64,000 bases of DNA. Origin: Chamaelirium japonicum. Its lineage: Eukaryota > Streptophyta > Magnoliopsida > Liliales > Melanthiaceae. Positions 14,899 to 26,290 of this stretch are shown here, one piece after another. The position numbers and the translations under genes are program-made. The stretch's first letter is position 1; each line of letters starts with the position of its first letter. Where the stretch lies: NCBI GenBank assembly GCA_947650365.1, contig OX393551.1, positions 63,419,173 through 63,483,172 of the forward strand, given 5' to 3'. The notes under the pieces were generated by a model, which had not been told where the DNA came from, did no database searches, and worked only from the letters and a program-made list of their open reading frames with translations.

Positions 14899-14904
14899 GT
14901 ACTG

Positions 14905-14927
14905 CGTCGGGTCTGTCAGACCCGACG
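14905..14927. other. 23-bp palindrome just downstream of the TATA-like box
   Basis: CGTCGGGTCTG and CAGACCCGACG are perfect 11-base inverted arms around a single central T. The palindrome starts about 7 bases after the TATA-like box, near where transcription would begin, and could form a cruciform or a hairpin in the 5' end of the RNA. The corresponding place in the 3' LTR keeps most of the symmetry. Confidence 0.7.
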
Positions 14928-15112
14928 AGGTTCGCCCAGCGTGTCTCGACGCGACCCGAGTCGAGGGCGAGTCAGGCTCGGCGTGAGTCGAGCAAGAGTC
15001 ACGCTTGATCGATATTAGAAAAAAAAAATTTAAATTAAAACCAAAACCAACCCAACCCATCCCCAACTCCCACCCAACTCAAAACCTGACCCGAACCCCC
15101 CAAACCCACCCA

Positions 15113-15556
15113 ACCACTCTCTTTCCCTCTCTCCCTCTTTCTCTCATCTCTCTCTCTATTTCCCATTCTCTCATCAACCCAAACCCGATCCCCTCTCTCT
15201 CTCTAGGATCTCACCCCTCTCCCTCTCACCCGACCCCCTTCCCCACTCTCGGATCTCTTCTCTTCCCCCCCAATCGAACCCGCTCCCGCGCCCATCCGCC
15301 GCCCCTCCCTCACCGAACCCATCCCGTCATCCCTCACCTCCCCTGTTGTCCCTCGACTCCCCTACTCTCCCCTCACCTCCCCCTCTCCTTCCCTACGCTC
15401 CCCTCACCCGATCCCCCAAAACCAGCCTCGGATCCCGCCCAGTCGGCCGCCGCCCTCCCCTCCTTTAAAGCCCTAACCCGATCTCTCTCTCTCTCTCTCT
15501 CCAGCCCTCCTTCTCTCATCTCACCTCCCTCTTGATCTCATCTCTCCCTTTCTCTG
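15113..15556 (+). repeat. Pyrimidine-rich low-complexity tract in the 5' LTR
   Basis: About 440 bp made almost wholly of C and T, with CTCTCT runs and repeated CCCCTCACCTCCCC-like units. It finishes in a (CT)n run followed by CCAG. The 3' LTR carries the same tract at about 22243-22680. Its long reading frame is a serine-, proline- and leucine-rich low-complexity product and is not a gene. It may act in the leader of the element RNA or resemble a splice-acceptor tract. Confidence 0.8.
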
Positions 15557-17384
15557 TGGTGCTGCACTCAACCAACAAGGAGGAGGCACCGAAAATGAGC
15601 AAGGAAGATGAGCAGTCAGCAGCAGCCGACGGCCCCTCCCTCCGAGCAACCTAGCCCGATTCCCTCCACTTCTCTCAGATTTCTCCCTCTCCTCTGATTC
15701 CTCCCTCTCGCTCCTGTGGTGTGCTGTGTGCATGGCTGGAGCGGAGGAGCTGGCCCGAACAAGGAGGAGGTGCAGTCGAAGCTGACGACTCTTCCCCGAC
15801 TGAATGGTCAGCCCCTTCCCTATTCCCTCTTTCTTTCCTTTCTCTTGGTGTGAATCCAGCCGACCCCAACCCCGGTAGGCTCGGCCCTGTTGCAACCATG
15901 GCTATCGGCCCGGTAGCCGGTGGTTGTGCAACCAACAAAGCTCGACCAAGCCCCTTGGGCTGACGGCCACATGTCGAACCAAACCCCAGCAATTTCAGTT
16001 TGTTCTCAAGTCAGCCATGGCCGTTGGCCACGTTGTCGGTGGCAATGCAATTGACGAGACCCAACACAGCCAAGCCCCACCAACCACCCTTTTGTCCTCG
16101 TGCCGTGCTGTAACGACTGTCGGTAACCTGACCCTCGGTGGCCAGGAAATAAATGACTCCAATCACCCTCGATCCAGCACCCAGTCACTGGAGCCCCTAC
16201 CTTATGCCAAGAACCCTTCAGAGTCATCCATTTTGATCCATCTAGCAACCGTTTTATCAGTAATTTTATTTATGTGTGTTAAGTCCGGATCCGCTACCAA
16301 TGTGATTCTGACCTCGCTAAGTCGAGCCACGCGAACCACCTTGAGGCATCGGCGATCATTGATCGGCCATTTTTAGCCGTGAGACAACTTCTAGCATTGT
16401 CCCCTTTTTGTTTCGTATGTGAAGCCTTTATGCCTTTCTACAAGCAACGTCATCGTGTCGCCAAGTCGATTTTATTGATTGTAGTGCCTAAGGATCGGAA
16501 ATCGATCGACCCCATTACGTTTACTTTGCCAATTAATGTATCCATCTCAATGATATATAGTAGTTATCGCCAATCCGAGTCTAGACTCGGGAGGCCATGT
16601 TGTTTGTAATTGTTTATGTCGACCTATATCGCACCTAATCCAAGGTCATCCCGGGCAGAGGATGAATCGAACCCCCAACCTTGTCTATAACTGGCCCTAT
16701 CGATGCACACCTTGGTGTGATGAGGAAGGTCCCTCGGAGCATGATAGAATGCTAGTGGCAACAACCGACCACCTTGGCAGCAACGAGGCGCTACTTAGTG
16801 GCCTAGGCTAGACACTAGTGCGATTCCCGTGTAAACCTGTCGTTTGACAAATCAAGCCCGACCGTGATCGATTTTGTCGATCTCACCAATCGACTGACTC
16901 GGTCACGACCGTTTGGCCGGTTTAGTACTATTGGACCCTAGTGTGACTTTTGGCGTCGGCAACACCGACTAACCAAGATGGTACATTTGGTGTATCGTTT
17001 TGCGTGCCGATAGACCGGTGGTGTCCGATGATACCTAGGCTTCTCGACTTGATCAACTCGGCCCTAAACCCATTTTACTCGGTAGCAAGCATTAACCATG
17101 GGTCCGCTATGTATGAATTTAACTGTACCTAACCGGGAAGATCCAGCCGTAGACGGAGCAGAGAAGGATGCAGAGACGGATTAAGGGCAGTTGACGAGAG
17201 TTTGTGCGTGATCGACAACCAGGTGACATCTACTCCCCTTCCCGTGGTCTTTGATAGTGGGAAATGAGAACAACTAGAGTAGGTGTCCTCGATACTGCAT
17301 GCGGGTCCAGTCGGGCATCGCCGCATGTGGTCACGTGGACCCCTCCTTGCATGCAAAGTTACGAGTCCGGCGACGCATGCTTTA

Positions 17385-17462
17385 AAGTATTATTAAAATA
17401 ATCATACCTTAAGAAATAATGATAATAATAATTATATTAATAATTAAAGAATAATTATTTCT
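17385..17462. repeat. AT-rich AAT/ATT low-complexity stretch
   Basis: The DNA consists of runs of AATAATAAT and TTAATAATT-like units in an otherwise GC-richer part of the LTR. The same stretch occurs in the 3' LTR at about 24510-24590 with small length differences. Confidence 0.6.
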
Positions 17463-19164
17463 GCTGATTGCTTGGACACTGTAAGTAGGAATTCCCATAA
17501 GTTTTGAAACTTAACAATTAAATAATAATTATCGGGGCCCACCCTCCTGAGTGGAGTGTAGAGACCTGGGTACACAGGAATACGGGCAAGAGTAATTTAG
17601 GTTTATGGTAATGCATGGGTTACGAGAGCAGTACGGGATCAGGGTTAAAACGTTGCAAATCATTAATTAACGCATGTACCTTTTTATCTGTCCTAGTATA
17701 TATTTAAAGGTAGTTATTCACTGTGATGAGTTTTTGGCATTTTGTTAAAATAATAGAATATAATAATCTATATTGTGGAAAGATTGGATCCCGTGCGCGC
17801 AAGGGCCGTGAACCACCCTTCGCGCACAGCTGAATATCAGTTGGCTAAGGGGTCACGGGTAAGGATTGTGGTAAAGCCAATAGGTGGTGCCCTCGAGTAG
17901 GGATTGGCCTAGCTATTCCTGTCCTGGGGTAGTTGAAGACCCTAAAGAAATCAAATTGGGCGGTAGAGCTCCACCGTGAAAGACGAGAAACCTCTTATGA
18001 TCATATGGGTGACTTTGCGTATGGTGTCGGAGTATGCGCGGTGAGAGAGTTGGCCCTCTACATCGAAATAAAAGGTCCTATAGGAATGCCCGACCGGGGG
18101 CAGGATGAACAAAATATCCGGGGTTCACATTAGGATAGATATTTTATATGATTGTTAATTAACAACTTTGGAATCTTAAATGTGGTTTATGTAATTATGG
18201 AATATGACAATCTAGTGACATTTAGATAGTAGTTTATTTAATTTGTTCTTTAATACCGTAGAACATTGAATAAACTTGGTGTTAGATAATCTAGTGACAG
18301 TAGGTTTTGCCTAGATTGCTTGTAGGATTAGATTATTCTTCTGTAGATATGACTGCTTAATTTAATCCAATTAACTCAGTTGTCTCATATTATTAAAGAC
18401 TAATAGGATGTCACTAGCCATTATTTTTGCTAATCTTCCAATTTTCCATTGGGGGCTACTCTTTTCCACGAGTAGACTCTCCTGCAGGTACGACGGTTCA
18501 GGAGTAGCAGTGGAAGCCTAGAGGCGGAGTTAGGATTACGATAGTGTTCTATCTTCAGTATATCGTCCTGTAATTTTTCTTACTCTGACAATGTAAATGA
18601 TTAGATTGGAATAAAGATTGTTTAGTCTAATAGTGTTTGTGACTGTTAGTGGTGATGATCCAGCTGAAATCTTTTGGGTAGGCCTCTCCTCAAGGCCCCA
18701 ATCCTAGGATAACTCACTATAAAAATATAAATATTAAAGTGGCCTAATTGACTAACTCCGTAGATAGGACCTCTAAACCAGTATACTGAGTGTCAGGGAG
18801 TGGGTGAGACCCCTAGCTCGCCGACAGTGGTTTGAGCCTCGTGCTCCCTTAAGAGGGACTTCTGTCAGCATGTGGGGCATCGACAAGCCACACATACTGA
18901 GAGGATAGCCTGATTGAAGGTTGAGCGTAGTAATCTCTATCGAAAATTTTAAGCTCTTTCGGTTTTTCTCTTAATAAAATATTTTTAAAAATCAAGTCTT
19001 AAAATACCCCTTGTTTCTCTCTCCTCCTCTTTCTTCATTTAGAAGAAAGCTGCAGTCCTGTGAGAAACCCTAATTGATGTAGTTAGGTGACCAGACCCTA
19101 AAACCATTGGTTTTCCTCACCTTACATCCCAGGGATCGGTTTCAGATTTCTGGGGCGTGACAGC

Positions 19165-19176
19165 TGGTATCAGAGC
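19165..19176 (+). promoter_or_regulatory. Primer-binding site (initiator tRNA-Met)
   Basis: TGGTATCAGAGC lies two bases after the 5' LTR. It is complementary to the 3' end of plant initiator methionine tRNA, the usual primer for Ty3/gypsy chromoviruses and many copia elements, and it fixes the element orientation as +. Confidence 0.92.
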
Positions 19177-19838
19177 TTAGGGATATGTTCCTAGGGGTTT
19201 TATTAGGATGTTATCTTGTGATTCTTTATACAGGAGGTTTAGGCTGTACTAGTGCTAGGGTAATTCTATAGATAGTTGGGAGATTGATTTGGCAGTATTT
19301 TTTTAGAGTAGTCAATGGTAGCTTAGTGTGCAAGAGTCTAGGGTTTATTGTACTTGGGGAATTGAATAGATTGGAGGAATTGATTGGTAGTTAAGAAATT
19401 GCCCATACTTGGGTAATTGATTGATAGGGACTTAAGGAGTCAATATAATTATTATTTAGATTGATAAGGACTATATTTGTCTCCGGACCTTAATGTTTAA
19501 GCTCAGAGTAGATCTCGATGAGTCAGGTATAAACTACCTAGAAGATCTTAACTTATAATATGGTTTTGTGATCCCTTGGCAGGAGCATAATGTTGGGGTC
19601 GACATTAGAGTACTTGTTTTGGGATGAATGGTTATTTGGATTTGCTAGTGGTAGTGAATTGACCGAGAACTAGAGATTAAAAAAAAAAAAACTTTAGTTG
19701 GTAACATGGTAGATTGGTTTTGGGAAATGAGTACATATCGATTATGTCTGGGAGGATATACATCCTTGATGATTCATTTGTCATGGTTATGATGTTCCTC
19801 ATTTTGTTAGTTTTTGTTTTTTTTTCGCTAACCCGCAA

Positions 19839-20030
19839 CATTAGAAACCTAGCCGATGTTTTAAGATTCTTGATCTCCGTTGACCCTTAGTACTAGAGAC
19901 TTAGACGGTGTTTTAGGAAACCTTAATCCCGTTAACCCTAATCACTAGAGACCTAGCCGGTATCTTAGGATTCCTTAATACTTCATCGACCATTAGTATT
20001 AGAGGCTTAGTCGGTGTTTTTAGGATCATC
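19839..20030 (+). repeat. Degenerate tandem repeat, about 50 bp, four copies
   Basis: The motif ATTAGTACTAGAGACTTAG followed by a CGGTGTTTTAGGA-like stretch recurs at about 19839, 19887, 19939 and 19992, with a period of about 48-53 bp. The copies are diverged. The function is unknown. Confidence 0.65.
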
Positions 20031-20249
20031 CATTGTTTAGTTCTAGGTATAATAATTGGATTTGCCTTCTTATTAATTTTCTTCGGAATATCGTCGATTA
20101 TAATAAAGCTTATATGTCATGTTTAATGCTGATGACCCTTAGGGGAAGTGGTTTCAAAGAGTATACCAGGAGATAGAAGTCCCAGGTAGTGGTATGAGTT
20201 CATGTGGTTAGTAGATTTCGGAATACCTTGATAGAGACCCTTGCGATAG

Positions 20250-20470
20250 GGTACACACTGTTCCTCGGGAACCTTGGCGGTGGGTTGTGACTGTCCGGCA
20301 GAGGACATAGTAAGGCTATACACTTTCTCTTCGGAAGATTTGGCAAATACATACGCACTGACTCTTCGGAGGCTTTGGTAGTTGGTTTCGCAGTTCCTGT
20401 TGGAACTCGTGGCAGAGCTTGCACTGTTCTCAAAAGGAACTTTGGCAGCTGGTTATGCATTTTTTTTTTA
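20250..20470 (+). repeat. Degenerate tandem repeat rich in CACTG, TTCGG and TTTGGCAG motifs
   Basis: Units containing CACTG, then TCTTCGGA or CCTCGGGAA, then CTTTGGCAG or CCTTGGCGG recur with irregular spacing through about 220 bp. They are too diverged to fix an exact period by eye. The function is unknown. Confidence 0.5.
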
Positions 20471-21759
20471 ATTGGACTCGCGAGAGATAGTACACTGGCC
20501 ATATGGCAGTGACGTTAAAATAAAACTGTGATAATTAAGTACGAGAATAATATTAGTAATAATGTATTTTGGAAATGCTTTATCGGTTAGGATCTTAGGA
20601 ACAATCATTGTTTTGCCGATTCACCTCGTTTTGTTTCTAGTTGTCCATAATTGTCTCGGTTCTCTCGTTCTCAGACCTCCCATTAATTAACTCGATAACT
20701 AGTTTAGTGCATGGATATAATATTTGTTGCTGGTATGCTTAATCAATGCTAGTTGGCCATTAGTTTTCTAGTGACTGGCTTTTTCAACTAAATCATAGTA
20801 GTTATAGTTTAAGACTAGTCATCCAGTCGTATGGAGTGTGTTATGTCGTATCCTAGTTTTCGGCTTCTTTTTGTCACTATTCTCGGCTCAGTTAGTGGGT
20901 TTCCTTCCTTCCATGATTCATACATCATAGTGTACCATTTAAAAGGTTTCCGAGTCATGCCACAATAGTATAGTTGGGAGTGTTGGTATATATTAGGACT
21001 TTCTTTGAGTATAGGTGCTTTATGATTCATCATTGTTCTCTTCTTATTCTTGTTCGTTGTGACATAGTGGTGTTATGATAGACTCTTTGCATTTTCTAGG
21101 TTAATTAGTATATATTAGGGGTGTTCAATTCGTACTATAGATGTATTTTCCTTGTATATTTTTAGGATTGTAGTGGTGGTGTAGGAAATAGAGGTATTTA
21201 CTTCGGAAAGGAATCTCATAGGATTTAAGTCTATGCGTACTAGTTCGAGTTATCAAGTTGTCTTTATTTTAATTCTATAGATGTATGGGCATAGGTTTAT
21301 ATGTAGGAAGTATATTTATGCATTAGTACCGTTAGATGAGAGTGTCTGTGATCTTATTTCATGAGTCAAATTGTTACCTTGCTTCTGGATAAGGGGGACG
21401 CTCTTTATCCAGAAGAAGGAGACAATCTGAACTCATGAAAGGCTATATTAGTCCTTAATGATTAGAATGGAAAATGAAAACCAAAGCTCGTATCCGCGGT
21501 GCGAGAATTTGGAGATTCAACTCTATCTTAATAATTATGAGACTCGATTCATATTACGTTAGGCTAGTGGAGAGAGTAGAGTCACGAGTAGTAGAGTATA
21601 AGGTAGATCTTTCCCTTTTTTGCTAAGTTTGGTGTAGTAGCCTATTTTTTTTGGCAAGGTAAATATTGTTATATATTTGTTTTTCGTTGCTTTGATAGTA
21701 TAGATGACAATTTTGTATCCTTGGTTTAGAGATTAAATTTTCGAGACGAAAATTCTATT

Positions 21760-21772
21760 AAGGTGGGTAGAA
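21760..21772 (+). promoter_or_regulatory. Polypurine tract of the LARD-like element
   Basis: AAGGTGGGTAGAA directly precedes the 3' LTR, the expected priming site for plus-strand synthesis. About 10 bases upstream lies TTTCGAGACGAAAATT, similar to the stretch that precedes the polypurine tract in Tekay/Del-like chromoviruses. Confidence 0.75.
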
Positions 21773-24700
21773 TGTAATGACCGGTATTACAGGGTGTTTT
21801 CGCCTAGAGCAACCCATACTTATTTAATATTATTTTAATCACATTGCTAGAATAATTATTAGAAATCCTTGATGGCGATGTCGTTGGTTGTACTCAAGCG
21901 GGACCAGGCAGTGGGTCCCGAGTATGGGTCACGAGGCTACACTGGAGGTGTAGTGATCGTTAACGAGCATATGAGCACGTGTAATGATACATGGCATGAT
22001 TCTTTTTTTTATAATTATAAATAGGTACTGCGTCGGGTTTGTCAAACCCGGCGAGGTTCGTGCGCCAGCGCGTCTCGACGTGACCCGAGTCGAGGGCGAG
22101 TCAGGCTCGGTGTGAGTCGAGCAAGAGTCGCGCTTGATCGATATTAGAAAGAAAAAAAAATTAAATTAAAACCAAAACCAACCCAACCCATCCCTAACAC
22201 CCACCCAACTCAAAACCTGACCCGAACCCCCCAAACCCACCCAACCACTCTCTTTCCCTCTCTCCCTCTTTCTCTCATCTCTCTCTCTATCTCCCATTCT
22301 CTCACCAACCCAAACCCGATCCCCTCTGTCTCTCTAGGATCTCACCCCTCTCCCTCTCACCCGACCCCCTTCCCCACTCTCGGATCTCTTCTCTTCCCCC
22401 CCAATCGAACTCGATCCCGCGCCCATCCGCCACCCCTCCCTCACCGAACCCATCCCGTCATCCCTCACCTCCCCTGCTCTTCCCTCACCTCCCCTACTCT
22501 CCCCTCACCTCCCCCTCTCCTTCCCTGCGCTCCCCTCACCCGATCCCCTAAAACCCGCCTCGGATCCCGCCTAGTCGGCCGCCGCCCTCCCCTCCTTTAA
22601 AGCCCTAACCCGATCTCTCTCTATCTCCAGCCCTCCTTCTCTTATCTCACCTCCCTCTTGATCTCATCTCTTCCTTTCTCTGTGGTGCTGCACTCAACCA
22701 ACAAGGAGGAAGCACCAAAAATAAGCAAGGAGGAGGAGCAGTCAGCAGCAGCCGACGGCCCCTCCCTCTGAGCAACCTAGCCCGATTCCCTCTTCTCTCA
22801 GATTTCTCCCTCTCCTCTGATTCCTCCCTCTCGCTCCTGTGGTGTGCTGTGTGCATGGCAGGAGCAGAGGAGCTGGCCAGAACAAGGAGGAGGTGCAGTC
22901 GAAGCCGACGACTCTTCCCCGACTGAATGGTCAGCCCCTTCCATGTTCCCTCTTTCTTTCCTTTCTCTTAGTGTGAATCCAGCCGACCCCAACCCCGGTA
23001 GGCTCGGCCCTGTTGCAACCATGGCTATCGGCCCGGTAGCCGGTGGTTGTGCAACCAACAAAGCTCGACCAAGCCCCTTGGGCTGACGACCACATGTCGA
23101 ACCAAACCCCAACAATTTCAGTTTGTTCTCGAGTCTGCCATGGCCGTTGGCCACATTATCGACGGCAGTGCAACTGACGAGACCCAACGCAGCCAAGCCC
23201 CACCAACCACCCTTTTGTCCTCGTGCCGTGCTGTAACGACTGTCGGTAGCCTAACCCTCAGTGGCCAGGAAATAAATGACTCCAACCACCCTCGATTCAG
23301 CACCCATCCACTGGAGCCCCTACCTTGTGCCAATAACCCTTCAGAGTCATCCATTTTGATCCATCTAGCAACCGTTTTATCAGTAATTTTATTTATGTGT
23401 GTTAAATCCGGATTCGCTACCAATGCGATTCTGACCTCGCTAAGTCAAGCCACGCGAACCACCTTGAGGCATCGGCGATCGTTGATTGGCCATTTTTAGT
23501 CGTGAGACAACTTCTAGCATTATCCCCTTTTTGTTTCGTATGTGAAGCCTTTATGCCTTTCTACGAGCGACGTCATCTTATCGCCAAGTCGATTTTATTG
23601 ATTATAGTGCCTAAGGATCGGAAAACGATCGACCCCATTATGTTTACTTTGCCAATTACGGTATCCATCTCAATGATACATAGTAGTTATCGCCAATCCG
23701 AGTCTAGACTCGGGAGGCCATGTTGTTTGTAATTGTTTATGTCAACCTGTACCGCACCTAATCCAAGGTCATCCCGGGCAGAGGATGAATCGAACCCCCA
23801 ACCTCGTCTATAACTGGCCCTACCGATGCACACCTTGGTGTGATGAGGAAGGTCCCTCAGAGCATGATAGCATCCTAGTGGCAACAACCGACCACCTTGG
23901 CAGTAACGAGGCACTACTTAGTGACCTAGGCTAGACAATAGTGCGATTCCCGTGTAAACCTGTCGTTTGACAAATCAAGCCCGACCGTGATCGGTTTTGT
24001 CGATCTCACCAATCGACCGACGCGGTCACAACCATTTGGCCGGTTTAGTACTATTGGACCCTAGTGTGACTTTTGGCGTCGGCAACACCGACTAACCAAG
24101 ATGGTATATTTGGCGTATCATTTTGCGTGCCGATAGACTGGTGGCGTCCGATGACACCTAGGCTTCTCGACTTGGCCAACTTGGCCCTAAACCCATATTA
24201 CTCGGTAGCAAGCATTAACCATAGGTCCGCTATGTGTGAATTTGACAGTACGTAACCGGGAAGATCCAGCCGTAGACGGAGCAAAAAAGGATGCAGAGAC
24301 GGATCAAGGGCAGTTGATAGGAGTTTGTGCATGATCGACAACCAGGTGACATCTACTCCCCTTCCCGTGGTCTTTGATAGTGGGAAATGAGAACAACTAG
24401 AGTAGGTGTCCTCGATACTGCATACGGGTCCAGTCGAGCATCGCCGCATGTGGTCACGTGGACCCCTCCTTGCATGCGAAGTCGCGAGTCCGGTGACGCA
24501 TGCTTTAAAATATTATTAAAATAATCATACCTTAAGAAATAATAATAATAATATTAATATTAATAATTAAAGAATAATTATTTCTGCTGATTGCTTGGAC
24601 ACCGTAAGTAGGAATTCCCTTAAGTTTTGAAACTTAATAATTAAATAATAATTATCGGGGCCCACCCTCCTGAGTGGAGTGTGGAGACCCGGACACACGG

Positions 24701-26285
24701 GAATACGGGCGAGAGTAATTTAGGTTTATGGTAATGCATGGGTTACGAGAGCAGTGCAGGATCAGGGTTAAAACGTTGCAAATCATTAATTAACGCATGT
24801 ACCTTTTTATCTGTCTTAGTATATATTTAAAGGTAGTTATTCACTGTGATGAGTTTTTGGCATTTTGTTAAAATAATAGAATATAATAATCTATATTGTG
24901 GAAAGATTGGATTCCGTGCGTGCAAGGGCCGTGAACCACCCTGCGCGCACAGCTGAAGATCAGTAGGCTAAGGGGTCATGGGTAAGGATTGTGGTAAAGC
25001 CAATAGGTGGTGCCCTCAAGTAGGGATTGGCCTAGCAATTCCTGTCCCAAGGTAGTTGAAGACCCTAAAGAAAGTAAGTTGGGCGGTAGAGCTCCACCGT
25101 GAAAGACGGGAAACCCCTTATGATCATATGGGTGACTTTGCGTATGGTGTCGGAGTATGCGCGGCGAGAGAGTTGGCCCTCTACATCGAAATAAAAGGCC
25201 CTATAGGAATGCCCGACCGGGGGCAGGATGAACAAAATATCTGGGGTTAACATTAGGATAGATATTTTATATGATTGTTAATTAAAAACTATGGAATCTT
25301 AAATGTGGTTTATGTAAGTGTGGAATATGACAATCTAGTGACATTTAGATAGTAGTTTATTTAATTTGTTCTTTAATACCGTAGAACATTGAACAAACTT
25401 GGTGTTAGATAATCTAGTGATAGTAGGTTTTGCCTAGATTGCTGGTATGATTAGATTATTCTTCTGTAGATATGACTGCTTAATTTAATCCAATTAACTC
25501 AGTTGTCTCATATTATTAAAGACTAATAGGATGTCACTAACCATTATTTTGGCTAATCTTTTAATTTCTCATTGGGGGCTACTCTTTCCTACGAGTAGAC
25601 TCTCCTGCAGGTACGGCAGTTCAGGAGTAGCAGTGGGAGGCTAGAGGCGGAGTTAGGATTACGATAGTGTTCTATCTTCAGTATATCGTCCTGTAATTTT
25701 TCTTACTCTGACAATGTAAATGATTAGATTGGAATAAAGATTGTTTAGTCTAATCAGTGTTTGTGACTGTTAGTGGTGATGATCCAGCTGAAATCTTTTG
25801 GGTAGGCCTCTCCTCAAGGCCCCAATCCTAGGATAGCTCACTATGAAAATATAAATATTAAAGTGGCCTAATTGACTAACCCCGTAGATAGGACCTCTAA
25901 ACCAGTATACTGAGTGTCAGGGAGTGGGTGAGACCCCTAGCTCGCCGACAGTGGTTTGAGCCTCGTGCTCCCTTAAGAGGGACTTCTGTCAGCATGTGGG
26001 GCACCGACAAGCCACACATACTGAGAGGATAGCCCAATTGAAAGTTGAGCGTAGTCATCTCTATCGAAAATTTTTAGCTCTCTCGGTTTTTCTCTTAATA
26101 AATATTTTTAAAAATCAAGTCTTAAAATATCCCTTGTTTCTCTCTCCTCCTCCTTCTTCATTTAGAAGAGAGCTGCAGTCCTGTGAGAAACCCTAATTGG
26201 TGTAGTTAGGTGACCAGACCCTAAAACCATTGGTTTTCCTCACCTTACATCCCAGGGATCGGTTTCAGATTTCTGGGGCGTGACA
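21773..26285 (+). repeat. 3' LTR of the LARD-like element (4513 bp)
   Basis: Second copy of the direct repeat, only 4 bp different in length from the 5' copy. Most differences from the 5' LTR are C/T and G/A changes, consistent with methylation-driven decay. Confidence 0.93.
22016..22024 (+). promoter_or_regulatory. TATA-like box in the 3' LTR
   Basis: TATAAATAG is in the same position as in the 5' LTR and is followed by the diverged form of the palindrome at about 22031-22053. It could drive transcription out into the flanking satellite. Confidence 0.5.
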
Positions 26286-26290
26286 AGATG
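26286..26290. other. Target-site duplication AGATG, right of the LARD-like element
   Basis: Perfect match to 14641-14645. It is followed directly by the satellite motif TGACTTTAATACCCG, so integration split one monomer. Confidence 0.92.

Larger units (their letters stand above)
14646..19162 (+). repeat. 5' LTR of the LARD-like element (4517 bp)
   Basis: Direct repeat of 21773-26285, starting TG and ending CA. It holds a TATA-like box, a palindrome, a long pyrimidine-rich tract, a more GC-rich middle (about 15600-17380), an AT-rich stretch near 17390-17460, and the terminal part shared with the 3' copy. LTRs of about 4.5 kb are unusually long for plant elements and are a hallmark of LARD-type elements. 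The open frames inside it are not supported as genes. Confidence 0.93.
19163..21772 (+). mobile_element. Non-coding interior of the LARD-like element
   Basis: This 2610-bp region between the LTRs shows no retroelement protein on either strand. It contains two sets of degenerate short tandem repeats (about 19839-20030 and 20250-20470) and otherwise unique sequence. Such interiors are typical of LARD elements, which keep only the cis sequences needed for reverse transcription and packaging. Confidence 0.8.
14646..26285 (+). mobile_element. LARD-like non-autonomous LTR retrotransposon, structurally whole
   Basis: The 11.64-kb element has two LTRs (4517 and 4513 bp), an initiator-methionine primer-binding site, a 2610-bp interior, a polypurine tract and matching 5-bp target duplications. 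The LTRs begin TGTAATGAC and end GGGGCGTGACA. No gag, protease, integrase or reverse transcriptase sequence is recognisable in the interior, so mobilisation would have depended on an autonomous relative. The stretch before the polypurine tract, with its CGAGACGAA motif, resembles Ty3/gypsy chromovirus (Tekay/Del-like) ends, so a Ty3/gypsy origin is inferred. The LTRs differ by about 3% in a 470-bp stretch compared by eye. At 1.3e-8 substitutions per site per year that suggests about one million years. Confidence 0.9.

Noticed and set aside
15465-15480. Telomere-like AAAGCCCTAACCC in the LTR
   Set aside because: It is a single short occurrence, not a tandem telomeric tract. It could be a promoter-type telo-box by chance.
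15005-15535. Open frame of 176 codons on the + strand
   Set aside because: It is the translation of the pyrimidine tract in the LTR and gives only low-complexity proline, serine and leucine runs. It is not kept as a long frame in the other LTR.
15924-16376. A 150-codon frame present in both LTRs (also 23047-23499)
   Set aside because: The two copies are LTR duplicates. Most of their differences by eye alter the amino acid, so there is no sign of selection for a protein, and no known domain is visible.
17789-17827. Imperfect inverted repeat GTGCGCGCAAGGG / CCCTTCGCGCAC in the LTR
   Set aside because: It is short and imperfect, with further mismatches in the other LTR, so a conserved hairpin is not well supported.
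19165-19176. tRNA-like sequence TGGTATCAGAGC
   Set aside because: It is a retrotransposon primer-binding site, complementary to a tRNA end, not a tRNA gene.
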